A stretch of 64,000 nucleotides of DNA from Clostridiales bacterium (lineage in GTDB: Bacteria > Bacillota > Clostridia > Oscillospirales > Oscillospiraceae): positions 32,218 to 96,217 of the forward strand of contig JAJBVG010000079.1 in the NCBI GenBank assembly GCA_020859945.1, read 5' to 3'. A program made the translations under genes and the position numbers. The notes below the pieces were generated by a model, which was given only the letters and a program-made list of their open reading frames with translations, was not told where the DNA came from and made no database searches. Below, piece by piece: positions 24,026 to 33,169 of this stretch (position 1 is the stretch's first letter; each line of letters starts with the position of its first letter).

Positions 24026-25396
24026 ATGAATATCGAAATCAACATGGAGGAGCTGAAAGAGCTTGTCAAAGACAAGGAGTTTCGCAAGCTGAAATTCCTG
24101 CTGGAACGGATGAACGAGGCGGACGTGGCGGAGTTCCTGGAGGAGCTGCCCATGCAGCAGTCCGTTTTGGTGTTCCGAATGCTCCCCAAGTCCACGGCGT
24201 CGGATGTGTTCGCGTTCCTGCCGGTGGAAATCCAAAAGGAGATCATCCTGGCCATCACCGACAAGGAGCTGCAAACCATTGTAGAGGACCTCTACATGGA
24301 CGATGTGGTGGACATGCTGGAAGAGCTCCCCGCTTCTGTGGTCCGCCGGGTGCTGGAGAACGCCACCCCGGAGACCCGCAAGACCATCAACCAGTTTCTA
24401 AACTACCCGGAAAACTCCGCCGGGAGCATTATGACGGCGGAATACATCTCCCTGAAACGGGGGATGACGGTCAGCCAGTCCTTCGACTACATCCGCGCCC
24501 ACGGGCAGGATAAGGAGACCATCTACGTCCTCTACGTCACCGACGCGGAGCGGCACCTGGAGGGCGTGGTCACGGTGAAGGACCTGCTAATGCACGGCTA
24601 TGAAGTCCCCATCGAAGAATTGATGGATGTCAACGTCATCAGCTGCGTCACCACCGACGACCAGGAAGACGCCGCCAACCTGATGAAAAAGTACGACCTG
24701 CTCTCTCTGGCGGTGGTAGACACCGAGGACCGCTTGGTGGGCCTCATCACCGTGGACGACGCGGTGGACGTAATGCAGCAAGAGGCCACGGAGGACATGG
24801 AGAAGATGGCGGCTATGCTGCCCTCAGAGCGGGCCTACCTGAAAACCAGCGTGTTCGACACCTGGAAAGCCCGTATCCCCTGGCTGATGCTGCTGATGAT
24901 CTCCGCCACCTTCACCGGGGCCATCATCGACAGCTTCGAGGACGCGCTGGCGGTCTGCACGGTGCTGACCGGCTTCATCCCCATGCTGATGGACACCGGC
25001 GGCAACTCCGGTTCCCAGGCGTCGGTGTCGGTCATCCGTGGTCTGTCCCTGAAGGAAATCGAGTTTGACGACCTGTTCCGGGTCATTTGGAAGGAAATTC
25101 GTGTGGCGGTGCTGTGCGGCTTTACTCTGGCCTGCGTCAACTTTGTCAAGATCCTTGTGGTGGACAAAATGCTCATGGGCCGGGAGGGAATCACCCTGAT
25201 GGTGGACGCAGTGGTCTGCGCCACGCTGATGCTGACCATCATCTGCGCCAAATGCATTGGCTGTATCCTGCCCATGCTGGCCGACCGGCTGGGCTTTGAC
25301 CCGGCAGTGATGGCGTCTCCCTTTATTACCACCCTGGTGGACGCGGTGTCGCTGCTGATCTACTTCCAGCTGGCCAGCGCCGCGCTGGGGTTCTAA
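24026..25396 (+). CDS. mgtE: Magnesium transporter MgtE
   Basis: Mg2+ channel of the MgtE family; 456 residues. Order: N-terminal superhelical domain (about 1-130) with the AEFLEELP repeats, two CBS domains (about 131-255), a connecting helix and a C-terminal pore domain with five membrane helices (about 285-456). The pore signature MLMDTGGNSGSQAS is intact. The cytosolic domains sense Mg2+ and close the pore when it is plentiful. GAAGGAGGT precedes the ATG. It is a single gene with its own promoter and a long leader. Confidence 0.95.
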   Translation: MNIEINMEELKELVKDKEFRKLKFLLERMNEADVAEFLEELPMQQSVLVFRMLPKSTASDVFAFLPVEIQKEIILAITDKELQTIVEDLYMDDVVDMLEELPASVVRRVLENATPETRKTINQFLNYPENSAGSIMTAEYISLKRGMTVSQSFDYIRAHGQDKETIYVLYVTDAERHLEGVVTVKDLLMHGYEVPIEELMDVNVISCVTTDDQEDAANLMKKYDLLSLAVVDTEDRLVGLITVDDAVDVMQQEATEDMEKMAAMLPSERAYLKTSVFDTWKARIPWLMLLMISATFTGAIIDSFEDALAVCTVLTGFIPMLMDTGGNSGSQASVSVIRGLSLKEIEFDDLFRVIWKEIRVAVLCGFTLACVNFVKILVVDKMLMGREGITLMVDAVVCATLMLTIICAKCIGCILPMLADRLGFDPAVMASPFITTLVDAVSLLIYFQLASAALGF

Positions 25397-25422
25397 GCTC
25401 CACCGCCGAAAAATATCATATG

Positions 25423-25470
25423 CAGAAAGAGGAAATGCGCCGTTTGACGGGCGGGCGTTTCCTCTTTCTG
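25423..25470 (+). terminator. Hairpin after mgtE
   Basis: Perfect 13-bp stem (CAGAAAGAGGAAA at 25423-25435 with 25458-25470). No U-tract follows immediately, so termination is probable but not proven. The rest of the 243-base gap before dnaG is AT-rich, with TATTAT near 25533 as a possible -10 box but no clear -35. Confidence 0.6.
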
Positions 25471-25639
25471 TCCGTTCATAAAAATTTAACAAAATTCTTC
25501 CGCAGGAAAGAGGAATTTTCGCCTTTGTTTGCGTATTATTAAACTAGAAGAGTGATTTCGCATTTGTCAAGGGGAAATCCGGCGCTTTTCACCGTCCGTT
25601 TCCCCTTGCGGTGAGCAATTTGGGAAGGAGGGGGAAGCA

Positions 25640-27382
25640 ATGGCAATTCCAGACTCGTTTTTGGACGAGGTCAACGCCCGCACCGACATCGTTGACCTGG
25701 TCTCCAGCTACGTCCAGCTGCAAAAGAAGGGCAGCCGGTACTGGGCCTGCTGTCCCTTCCACAGCGAAAAGACCCCCTCCTTCTGCGTCTCTCCAGACAA
25801 GCAGATGTACTATTGCTTCGGCTGCCACAAGGGAGGCGGGGCCATCAGCTTCGTCATGGAGGAGGAAGGCGCAGGCTTCGTGGACGCAGTGGCCATCCTT
25901 GCCCAGCGCGCGGGGCTGCAAATGCCCGAAGCCGACGAGGACCGGGGCCGCCAGAAGCAGCGGGAGCGGCTTTACGCTCTGAACCGGGAGGCGGCGCGTT
26001 ACTTCAACCAGAACCTGAGCAGTCCACAGGCGGAAAACGCCCGGCGCTACCTGGCAGACCGGGGACTGTCCCGGCGGACCATCACCAACTTCGGTATGGG
26101 GTACGCTTTCAACCAGTGGGACGCCCTCATCAAGGCCATGGCCGAGAAGGGGTACAGCAAAAAAGACCTGCTGGACGCCGGACTGGTGGTAGCCAACCAA
26201 AAGGGCAACATCTACGACCGGTTCCGGGGCCGGGTCATCTTCCCCATCATCGACCTGCGGGGTAATGTTATCGGTTTCGGGGGTCGGGTGCTGGACGACA
26301 CCAAGCCCAAGTACCTGAACTCACCGGACACTCCCGTCTACAACAAGAGTAAAAACCTCTTCGCCATGAACATTGCCAAAAAATCCAAGGCGGGACGGCT
26401 GATTCTGACCGAGGGGTATATGGACACCATCTCCCTCCACCAGGGCGGGTTTGACTGCGCGGTGGCCTCTCTGGGTACCTCCCTGACCGAGGACCACGCC
26501 CGACTGATGGCCAAGTACACCAAAGAGGTGGTGCTGGCCTACGACGGCGACGCGGCAGGCGTAGCGGCGGCACAGCGGGCCATCGGCATCCTGAGCCGGG
26601 TGGGACTGGAGGTCCGGGTGCTGAACGTCACCGGGGCCAAGGACCCGGACGAGTTCATTAAAAAATATGGCCGGGCCGCCTTCCAGAAGCTGTTGGACGG
26701 CTCGGAGGGCCAGGTGGAGTACCGTCTGCTGCAAATCCAGAAGAAGTACGACCTGACCGAGGACAGCCAGAAGGTGGAATACCTCCAGGAGGCCGCCCGG
26801 CTCATTGCCCAGCTTTCCAGCCCAGTGGAGCGGGAGATTTACGGTGGGCGAGCCGCCGCCGCCGCCGGGGTGGACCGGAAGGCCATGGACGACGAGGTGA
26901 CCCGGCAGCGCAAACGCTCCAGTTGGCAGCAGCGCCGTCGGGAGGAGCGGCGGGCCATGACCCCCACTGCCAATCTCCAGCCGGAGGAGCGCAAGCTCCG
27001 CTATCAAAATATGCGCTCCGCCATGGCGGAGGAGGGTGTCATCGCCCTGACGCTGATGGACAGCGACCTGCTGGCCCTGGCGGATGACCTCAGCCCGGAA
27101 CAGTTCTCATCGGAGCTGCTGGGCCGGGTCTACGGCATCCTGCGGGAGCGGTGGCAGGAGGGCAAGAGCAGCACGCTGGACAACCTGACCGCGCTGCTGG
27201 CCCCGGAGGAAATCAGCCACCTGACCAAAATCATGCAGCAACCCCAGACCCGCGCCAACAACGAACGGGCGCTGGCTGATTACATCAAAACCATTCAGAG
27301 CGAATGTGTCAAGCGCCAGGTCGCCGATGACAGCGACCTATTGGCGGTCATCCAAAGAAAAACGATGGAGGAACCAAAATGA
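25640..27382 (+). CDS. dnaG: DNA primase
   Basis: Synthesises RNA primers at the replication fork; 580 residues. The CHC2 zinc site is Cys38, His41, Cys59 and Cys62 (ACCPFH and YYCFGC). The central RNA polymerase domain has the Toprim motifs LTEGYMD and AYDGDAAG. The C-terminal part (about 445-580) should bind DnaB helicase. GAAGGAGGGGG precedes ATG 25640. Its stop overlaps the rpoD start (ATGA), the classic macromolecular-synthesis pairing of primase and sigma factor. Confidence 0.97.
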   Translation: MAIPDSFLDEVNARTDIVDLVSSYVQLQKKGSRYWACCPFHSEKTPSFCVSPDKQMYYCFGCHKGGGAISFVMEEEGAGFVDAVAILAQRAGLQMPEADEDRGRQKQRERLYALNREAARYFNQNLSSPQAENARRYLADRGLSRRTITNFGMGYAFNQWDALIKAMAEKGYSKKDLLDAGLVVANQKGNIYDRFRGRVIFPIIDLRGNVIGFGGRVLDDTKPKYLNSPDTPVYNKSKNLFAMNIAKKSKAGRLILTEGYMDTISLHQGGFDCAVASLGTSLTEDHARLMAKYTKEVVLAYDGDAAGVAAAQRAIGILSRVGLEVRVLNVTGAKDPDEFIKKYGRAAFQKLLDGSEGQVEYRLLQIQKKYDLTEDSQKVEYLQEAARLIAQLSSPVEREIYGGRAAAAAGVDRKAMDDEVTRQRKRSSWQQRRREERRAMTPTANLQPEERKLRYQNMRSAMAEEGVIALTLMDSDLLALADDLSPEQFSSELLGRVYGILRERWQEGKSSTLDNLTALLAPEEISHLTKIMQQPQTRANNERALADYIKTIQSECVKRQVADDSDLLAVIQRKTMEEPK

Positions 27383-28632
27383 GCGAAAAGAAAAAGACTG
27401 CGCCTCCCAAGGCTGAGGACAAGAACAACCGCATCCCCGACGGCGTCCCCGGTGCGGACAAGCTCAACGAGCTGATCGAGCGGGGCAAAAAGAAGGGCCG
27501 ACTGACGGCGGCGGAAATGATGGAGCTGGACGGGGTAGACCTGGACAGCGAGGTGCTGGATAAATTCTATGAGATCTGCGAAAATTCCAGCATTGACCTG
27601 GTGGCCGATGAGGACATCGTGGATGTGGATGCTGCCGAACCCACCGAGGAGGAAATCAAGGACATCTCCGAGGAGGAAGTGGTGGACCCCAACACGCTGG
27701 TGGACAACTTCGGCATCGACGACCCGGTGCGGATGTACCTGAAAGAGATCGGCAAGGTGCCGCTGCTGACCCCGGAACAGGAGACAGAGCTGGCCAAGGG
27801 CATGAGCGCCGGGTTCGAGGCCCAGGCCATTCTGGACGAGGCCGAAAAGAACGGCGAGGAGCTGCCTCCCGACGTGGTAGCGGAGCTGGAAAAGACCATC
27901 AAAAAGGGTGAGCAGTGCAAGCAGAGCCTGTCTGAGGCCAACCTGCGCCTGGTGGTCTCCATCGCCAAGCGCTACGTGGGCCGGGGGATGCTGTTCCTGG
28001 ACCTGATTCAGGAGGGCAACCTGGGCCTGCTGAAAGCAGTGGAAAAGTTCGACTACACCAAGGGTTATAAGTTCTCCACCTACGCCACCTGGTGGATTCG
28101 GCAGGCCATCACCCGGGCCATTGCGGACCAGGCCCGCACCATCCGCATCCCAGTCCATATGGTGGAGACCATCAACAAGGTCATCCGCGTCTCCCGGCAG
28201 TTGCTCCAGGAGCTGGGCCACGACCCCACCCCGGAGGAGATCGCCGAAGAGATGAATATGCCGGTGGACAAGGTCCGGGAGATTCTGAAAATCGCCCAGG
28301 AGCCGGTGTCGCTGGAGACCCCCATCGGCGAAGAGGAGGACTCCCATCTGGGCGACTTCATCCCCGATGAGGACGCCAGCGAACCCTCCGAGGCCGCGTC
28401 CTTCACCCTGCTGAAAGAGCAGTTGGTGGAGGTGCTCTCCACCCTGACGCCCCGTGAGGAGATGGTGCTCAAGCTGCGATTCGGCATTGAGGACGGGCGT
28501 ACCCGCACCCTGGAGGAAGTGGGCAAGCAGTTCCACGTCACCCGTGAGCGCATCCGCCAAATCGAGGCCAAGGCCCTGCGCAAGCTGCGCCACCCCAGCC
28601 GCTCCAAGAAGCTGAAAGATTTCCTGAGCTGA
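27379..28632 (+). CDS. rpoD: RNA polymerase primary sigma factor (SigA/RpoD)
   Basis: Housekeeping sigma-70 factor; 417 residues. An acidic N-terminal region 1.1 is followed by region 1.2 ([16 protein letters not shown]), region 2 ([38 protein letters not shown] with the [11 protein letters not shown] promoter-melting segment), region 3 and region 4 ([17 protein letters not shown] and the helix-turn-helix [17 protein letters not shown]). The ATGA overlap with dnaG indicates translational coupling. Confidence 0.98.
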   Translation: MSEKKKTAPPKAEDKNNRIPDGVPGADKLNELIERGKKKGRLTAAEMMELDGVDLDSEVLDKFYEICENSSIDLVADEDIVDVDAAEPTEEEIKDISEEEVVDPNTLVDNFGIDDPVRMYLKEIGKVPLLTPEQETELAKGMSAGFEAQAILDEAEKNGEELPPDVVAELEKTIKKGEQCKQSLSEANLRLVVSIAKRYVGRGMLFLDLIQEGNLGLLKAVEKFDYTKGYKFSTYATWWIRQAITRAIADQARTIRIPVHMVETINKVIRVSRQLLQELGHDPTPEEIAEEMNMPVDKVREILKIAQEPVSLETPIGEEEDSHLGDFIPDEDASEPSEAASFTLLKEQLVEVLSTLTPREEMVLKLRFGIEDGRTRTLEEVGKQFHVTRERIRQIEAKALRKLRHPSRSKKLKDFLS

Positions 28633-28648
28633 GTGGAATCAGCCATTC

Positions 28649-28689
28649 CCGCCCCTTCCCGCGACCACCCGCCGGGGAGGGGCGGTTTG
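28649..28689 (+). terminator. Terminator after rpoD
   Basis: GC-rich 13-bp stem with one mismatch (28649-28661 with 28673-28685), followed by TTTG and TTTT. It separates dnaG-rpoD from the cobalamin operon. Confidence 0.8.
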
Positions 28690-28704
28690 TTTTAGCAAAC
28701 CCTC

Positions 28705-28733
28705 TTGCGGGCAGGGGGAGAATTGGGTATAAT
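28705..28733 (+). promoter_or_regulatory. Promoter of the cobalamin operon
   Basis: TTGCGG (28705-28710), a 17-base spacer and perfect TATAAT (28728-28733). The 17 bases from the -10 box onward are identical to those of the MarR-gene promoter at 63015. The short leader leaves no room for a cobalamin riboswitch. Confidence 0.7.
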
Positions 28734-28775
28734 AATGTCTGCTGTATCACCACCATGCGGGAAGAGGGCGTTGCT

Positions 28776-29927
28776 GTGCAGAAATTGGAACACTACATAC
28801 AGGTAGCCGGGCAGCGCCTGCGCTGCGGCTACACCACCGGCACCTGTGCCGCCGCCGCCGCCCGTGGCGCGGCAGAGCTGCTGCTGACCGGCGCGGCCCC
28901 CGACCTCTTGCGGGTGGAGACCCCCTCCGGCTTCACGATAGAGGTGGAGGTGGAGGAGGCCCAACTGTTGAAGGACTGCGCCCGCTGCGCCGTCCGCAAG
29001 GACGCCGGGGACGACCCGGACATCACTGACGGCGTTTTGGTCTGGGCGACGGTGGAGCGCACCGAGGCCCCCGGCGTGACCATCGACGGGGGAGAGGGCG
29101 TTGGCCGGGTGACCCGGCCCGGGTTGGACCAGCCCCCCGGCGCGGCGGCCATCAACAGCGTTCCCCGGCGGATGATAACGGAGCAATTAGAGACAGCCCT
29201 CCGAAATGCGGCGGCTGATTGCGGTCTACGGGCGGTCATCTCCATCCCCCAGGGGCGGGCGCTGGCGGAAAAGACCTTCAACCCCCGGCTGGGTATCGAG
29301 GGTGGGCTGTCGGTGCTGGGGACCTCCGGCATCGTGCGGCCCATGAGCGAGGCGGCGTTGGTGGCCTCCATCCATGCGGAGTTGGATGTTCGCCGGGCGG
29401 AGGGGACCCTCGACCTGCTGGTTTCTCCGGGAAATTACGGGGCAGATTTTGCCCGGGAGGTTCTAAGACTGGATTTGACGCAGAGCGTCCAGTGCTCCAA
29501 CTACATCGGCGAAACGTTGGACTACGCTGCCGCAAAGGGGTTCCGCTCCCTCCTGCTGGTGGGACACTTGGGCAAGCTGGTGAAGTGCGCCGCCGGGGTG
29601 ATGAACACCCACTCCCGGGTGGCGGACTGCCGCATGGAGACCCTGGCGGCCCATGCCGCCCTGCGGGGCGCAGGGCAGGAGACAGTACGCGCCATTTTGC
29701 AAGCTGTCACAACAGAAGCTGCAATTTCAGTGCTGCGAGATGCCAGTCTGCTGACTGAGACGATGGACAGCGTGGTGGACGCGCTTTCGCGCCACCTCCG
29801 CTGCCGGGCAGGGGAGACCCTGCGGGTAGAGGCGGTGCTGTTCACGAACCAACACGGTGTTTTGGGCGAGACGGAGGGCGCAGAGGAGCTGCTGGCCCTC
29901 CATAGGAAAGGGGAACAGGTACGATGA
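28776..29927 (+). CDS. cbiD: Cobalt-precorrin-5B C1-methyltransferase
   Basis: SAM-dependent methylation of C1 in the anaerobic corrin pathway. 383 residues from GTG 28776, which has GAGGG 7 bases upstream; an ATG at 28755 is in frame (390 residues) but lacks a ribosome site and would lie only about 15 bases from the likely transcript start. The CGYTTGTCAAAAARGAAELL motif is diagnostic for CbiD, as are GEGVGRVTRPGL and LLVGHLGKLVKCAAG. It is the first gene of the operon and overlaps cbiF by 4 bases. Confidence 0.95.
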   Translation: MQKLEHYIQVAGQRLRCGYTTGTCAAAAARGAAELLLTGAAPDLLRVETPSGFTIEVEVEEAQLLKDCARCAVRKDAGDDPDITDGVLVWATVERTEAPGVTIDGGEGVGRVTRPGLDQPPGAAAINSVPRRMITEQLETALRNAAADCGLRAVISIPQGRALAEKTFNPRLGIEGGLSVLGTSGIVRPMSEAALVASIHAELDVRRAEGTLDLLVSPGNYGADFAREVLRLDLTQSVQCSNYIGETLDYAAAKGFRSLLLVGHLGKLVKCAAGVMNTHSRVADCRMETLAAHAALRGAGQETVRAILQAVTTEAAISVLRDASLLTETMDSVVDALSRHLRCRAGETLRVEAVLFTNQHGVLGETEGAEELLALHRKGEQVR

Positions 29928-30676
29928 TTCATTTCGTTGGCGCGGGGCCTGGCGCCCCCGATTTGATCACCCTCCGGGGCGCGAAACTGCTGGCGGAGGC
30001 GGACGTGATCCTCTACGCCGGTTCCCTGGTGAACCCGGCCCTTATGGAGGGGAAAAAAGCGACTTGCCAGGTCTACAATACCGCCCACATGACGCTGGAG
30101 GAGGTTCTTGCGGTCATGGAACGGACCGGGAATGACTGTGAAGTGGTTCGCCTTCACACTGGAGACCCTTCCCTCTACGGGGCCATCCGGGAGCAGATGG
30201 ACGCGCTGGACCGCCTCAACATCCCCTATGACGTGACCCCCGGCGTCTCTGCCTTTTCCGGGGCGGCGGCGGCGCTCCGGGCGGAATACACCCTGCCGGA
30301 AGTTTCCCAAACGGTCATCATCACCCGCGCTGAGGGGCGAACCCCTGTCCCAGAGGGAGAAAAACTGCGGGACTTGGCCCGCCACCAGGCGACCATGGTG
30401 CTGTTCCTCTCCGCCGGACTGCTGACAAAGGTGCAGGAAGAGCTGCTGGCGGGAGGCTACCCGCCGGACACCCCCGCCGCCATTGTCTACAAGGCCACCT
30501 GGCCGGATGAAAAGGCGTTTTACTGTACAGTTGGCTCCCTGGCAGAAACCGCCGAGATAAACGATATCAGCCGGACGGCATTGGTCACGGTGGGCCGCTT
30601 TTTGGAGGGAGACTATGCCCGCTCCCGGCTCTACGACCCCTCTTTTAGCCACGGCTGGCGGGAGGCGCAACTGTGA
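29924..30676 (+). CDS. cbiF: Cobalt-precorrin-4 C11-methyltransferase
   Basis: Tetrapyrrole (SUMT-like) methylase adding the C11 methyl group. 250 residues, as usual for CbiF/CobM. MIHFVGAGPGAPDLITLRG is the N-terminal SAM-binding motif; RLHTGDPSLYGAIREQ and YDVTPGVSAF follow the family. Translation is coupled to cbiD through an ATGA overlap and the end overlaps the cbiG start. Assignment as the C11 enzyme rather than another CbiF-fold methylase rests on the AGSLVNP region. Confidence 0.93.
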   Translation: MIHFVGAGPGAPDLITLRGAKLLAEADVILYAGSLVNPALMEGKKATCQVYNTAHMTLEEVLAVMERTGNDCEVVRLHTGDPSLYGAIREQMDALDRLNIPYDVTPGVSAFSGAAAALRAEYTLPEVSQTVIITRAEGRTPVPEGEKLRDLARHQATMVLFLSAGLLTKVQEELLAGGYPPDTPAAIVYKATWPDEKAFYCTVGSLAETAEINDISRTALVTVGRFLEGDYARSRLYDPSFSHGWREAQL

Positions 30677-31695
30677 GCCTTGTTTTGACTGCCTTCACCC
30701 AGCGGGGAACAGCGCTGGCCTGCCGTATTTCGTCTGCGCTGGGCGGGCAGGTCTGCACCCTGCCCAAGTTCCGGCGGGAAGGGACGGAGACCTACACGTC
30801 CTTCTCCCAGTGGACGGCGGCTCATTTCGCCGCCGGGGACGACATCATTTTCGTCTCAGCGGTAGGTATCGCTGTCCGGGCCATCGCCCCTAATTTGCAG
30901 GATAAATTCATTGACCCTGCAATTTTGGTTGTGGACGAGGCGGGGCAATTCGTTGTCCCCGTCCTCTCCGGTCATGTAGGCGGAGCCAACCGGCTGGCCC
31001 GGCAGGTGGCGCAAATCATTGGTGCCACGGCAGTCATTTCTACCGCCACCGATGTCAACGGACGCTTCGCCGTGGACGAGTGGGCGGCGGCGCAAGGCCT
31101 CCCCATCTCCGACCGGGCGGCTGCAAAGACCATTTCCGCAGCGCTGCTGGCGGGGGAACCGGTGGGGTTCACCTCGGAGTTTTCCCATGATTCGCTGCCG
31201 GAGGGCGTGACAGAGGGGACGCTCACCCCCGGTTTCGCCGTTACCTGCCGGGCAGACGATGTGTTCCCTGCCGGAACGCTGGTGCTGCACCCCAGGGCGC
31301 TGGCGGTGGGAATCGGCTGCAAGAAAAGCCTCCCGCCAGAGCGAGTGACGGAGACCGTGACGGACCTGCTCCGCCGCCAGGGACTGGCGCTGGAGAGCGT
31401 GTTCTGCCTGGCATCCATCGACCTGAAACGGGAGGACGCGGGCATCCGCCGCCTGGCGGAGCGACTGGATGTTCCCTGTCGTTTTTACACGGCGGAAGAA
31501 CTGGCGGTGGCAGCGGGAAACTTCTCCGGCTCTGACTTTGTCCGCAGTGTGATCGGGGTGGACAGCGTCTGTGACCGGGCCGCGTGTCTCGCGGCGGAGG
31601 GTGGCCCCCTCCTGGTGGAAAAAACGGCCCGGGACGGCGTCACCGTGGCGGTGGCCCAGCGTGGCTATTTTGTGCGATTCGAGGTGGAGGAATGA
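30673..31695 (+). CDS. cbiG: Cobalt-precorrin-5A hydrolase CbiG
   Basis: Opens the delta-lactone of cobalt-precorrin-5A and releases the C20 two-carbon unit as acetaldehyde in the anaerobic pathway. 340 residues. The CbiG N-terminal motif region IIFVSAVGIAVRAIAP and VVDEAGQFVVPVLSGHVGGAN are clear; the C-terminal domain starts near LAVGIGCKK. The start is GTG, overlapping the cbiF stop. CbiG shows that the pathway is the anaerobic, cobalt-early one. Confidence 0.95.
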   Translation: MSLVLTAFTQRGTALACRISSALGGQVCTLPKFRREGTETYTSFSQWTAAHFAAGDDIIFVSAVGIAVRAIAPNLQDKFIDPAILVVDEAGQFVVPVLSGHVGGANRLARQVAQIIGATAVISTATDVNGRFAVDEWAAAQGLPISDRAAAKTISAALLAGEPVGFTSEFSHDSLPEGVTEGTLTPGFAVTCRADDVFPAGTLVLHPRALAVGIGCKKSLPPERVTETVTDLLRRQGLALESVFCLASIDLKREDAGIRRLAERLDVPCRFYTAEELAVAAGNFSGSDFVRSVIGVDSVCDRAACLAAEGGPLLVEKTARDGVTVAVAQRGYFVRFEVEE

Positions 31696-32417
31696 AGCTC
31701 TATATCGTGGGCCTTGGTCCCGGCGGGGGCAAGGATTTGACCCTCCGGGCTAGGGAAGCGCTGGCGGAGAGCGACCTGTTCGTGGGCTACACCACTTACA
31801 TCGACCTGGTAAAGGCAGATTTCCCGGGGAAACCCACTCTCTCCACTCCCATGCGCAGGGAGGAGGAGCGGTGTCGGATGGCGCTCCAGGCAGCGGCAGA
31901 GCAGACCGTGGCGATGGTTTGCTCCGGCGATTCCGGCGTGTACGGTATGGCCTCCCTGTGCTATGAACTGGCGGAGGAGTACCCGCCTGTCGAAATCGAA
32001 GTGATTCCCGGCGTGACGGCGGCCACCGGCGGCAGCGCGGTACTGGGCGCGCCGCTGAACCACGACTTCGCCGTGATTTCCCTCTCTGACCTGATGACCC
32101 CCATGGAAGTCATCGAAAAACGGCTGGACTGCGCCGCACGTGGGGACTTTGTCCTCTGCCTGTACAATCCCGCCAGCCGCCGGAGGAGAGACCACCTGCG
32201 CCGGGCCTGCGACATCGTTTTACGCCACAGGTCGCCGGAGACCCCCTGCGGCTATGTCCAGAACATTGGCCGGGAGGGGGAACGGGCGGTGGTGCTGCCC
32301 CTATCCCAGCTGCGGGAGGCTCAGGTGGATATGTTTACCACCGTTTATATCGGCAGCAGTCAGACAAAAATCATCGGCGGCAAGCTGGTGACGCCCCGGG
32401 GGTATCTCCAGCGATGA
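31692..32417 (+). CDS. cbiH: Cobalt-precorrin-3 C17-methyltransferase (ring contraction)
   Basis: SUMT-like methylase that methylates C17 and contracts the macrocycle. 241 residues. MKLYIVGLGPGGGKDLTLRA, then FVGYTTYIDLV, CSGDSGVYGMASL and IEVIPGVTAA are CbiH/CobJ motifs; LCLYNPASRRRRDHL is characteristic. ATG 31692 has GGAGG immediately upstream and overlaps the cbiG stop. No C-terminal extension is fused to it. Confidence 0.94.
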   Translation: MKLYIVGLGPGGGKDLTLRAREALAESDLFVGYTTYIDLVKADFPGKPTLSTPMRREEERCRMALQAAAEQTVAMVCSGDSGVYGMASLCYELAEEYPPVEIEVIPGVTAATGGSAVLGAPLNHDFAVISLSDLMTPMEVIEKRLDCAARGDFVLCLYNPASRRRRDHLRRACDIVLRHRSPETPCGYVQNIGREGERAVVLPLSQLREAQVDMFTTVYIGSSQTKIIGGKLVTPRGYLQR

Positions 32418-33169
32418 GGGGCGAACTGCTGATTTTCGGCGGCACCAGCGAGGGGGCGGAGCTGGCCCGGCTGCTGCCCCAGTGTGGCTATCAGGTCACG
32501 GTCAGTGTTGCCACGGACTACGGCGCGCTGATGTTGGTGGACTGCGCCGCTAATGTGCGTGTGGGGCGGTTGGACGCAGCGGAGATGGCGGAGCTGATGG
32601 GTTCCCGCCCTTTTCTGGCGGTCATCGACGCCACGCATCCCTATGCCGACCAGGCCACCGAGAACATCCACGCCGCAGCGGAAAAAGCGGGGGTGCCTTA
32701 CCGTCGGCTGCTTCGTTCGGAGGGGCAGGAGGAACCGGGCTGGCTCACCGCTGCCAACGCGCAGGAGGCCGCCAGGTTCATAAATGATTTACCGGGAAAT
32801 GTCCTGCTGACCACCGGCAGCAAGGATCTGGCGGCGTTCACCGCCGTGGAAGGGTATCAACAGCGGTTGTGGGTGCGCATCCTCGCCAGCGAGGAATCGC
32901 TGCGCAACGCCATCTCCCTGGGCTATCTCCCGAACCACATCATCGCCATGCATGGCCCCTTTTCCAAGGAGCTGAACCTGGCGCTGCTGCGGCAATTCCA
33001 AATCCAGACGCTGGTGACGAAACGCTCCGGCAAAGCGGGCGGCTTCTGGGAAAAGGCAGAGGCCGCTCAGGAGGCTGGGGCGGCGCTGCTGGTGATCCAG
33101 CGGCCCAGCCGGGAGACCGGCCTGACGATGGAAGAATTGCTGACAGAATTTCAAGGAGAGACCCCATGA
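32414..33169 (+). CDS. cbiJ: Cobalt-precorrin-6A reductase
   Basis: NAD(P)H-dependent reduction of (cobalt-)precorrin-6A. 251 residues. It starts ELLIFGGTSEGAELARLL, the CbiJ/CobK nucleotide-site motif, and has VIDATHPYADQATENI and HGPFSKELN. It overlaps cbiH (ATGA) and the downstream cbiET. The cytoplasmic single-domain form is complete. Confidence 0.94.
   Translation: MRGELLIFGGTSEGAELARLLPQCGYQVTVSVATDYGALMLVDCAANVRVGRLDAAEMAELMGSRPFLAVIDATHPYADQATENIHAAAEKAGVPYRRLLRSEGQEEPGWLTAANAQEAARFINDLPGNVLLTTGSKDLAAFTAVEGYQQRLWVRILASEESLRNAISLGYLPNHIIAMHGPFSKELNLALLRQFQIQTLVTKRSGKAGGFWEKAEAAQEAGAALLVIQRPSRETGLTMEELLTEFQGETP

Noticed and set aside
28690..28776. Cobalamin riboswitch before cbiD
   Set aside because: There is too little space between the rpoD terminator and cbiD and no B12-box-like sequence.
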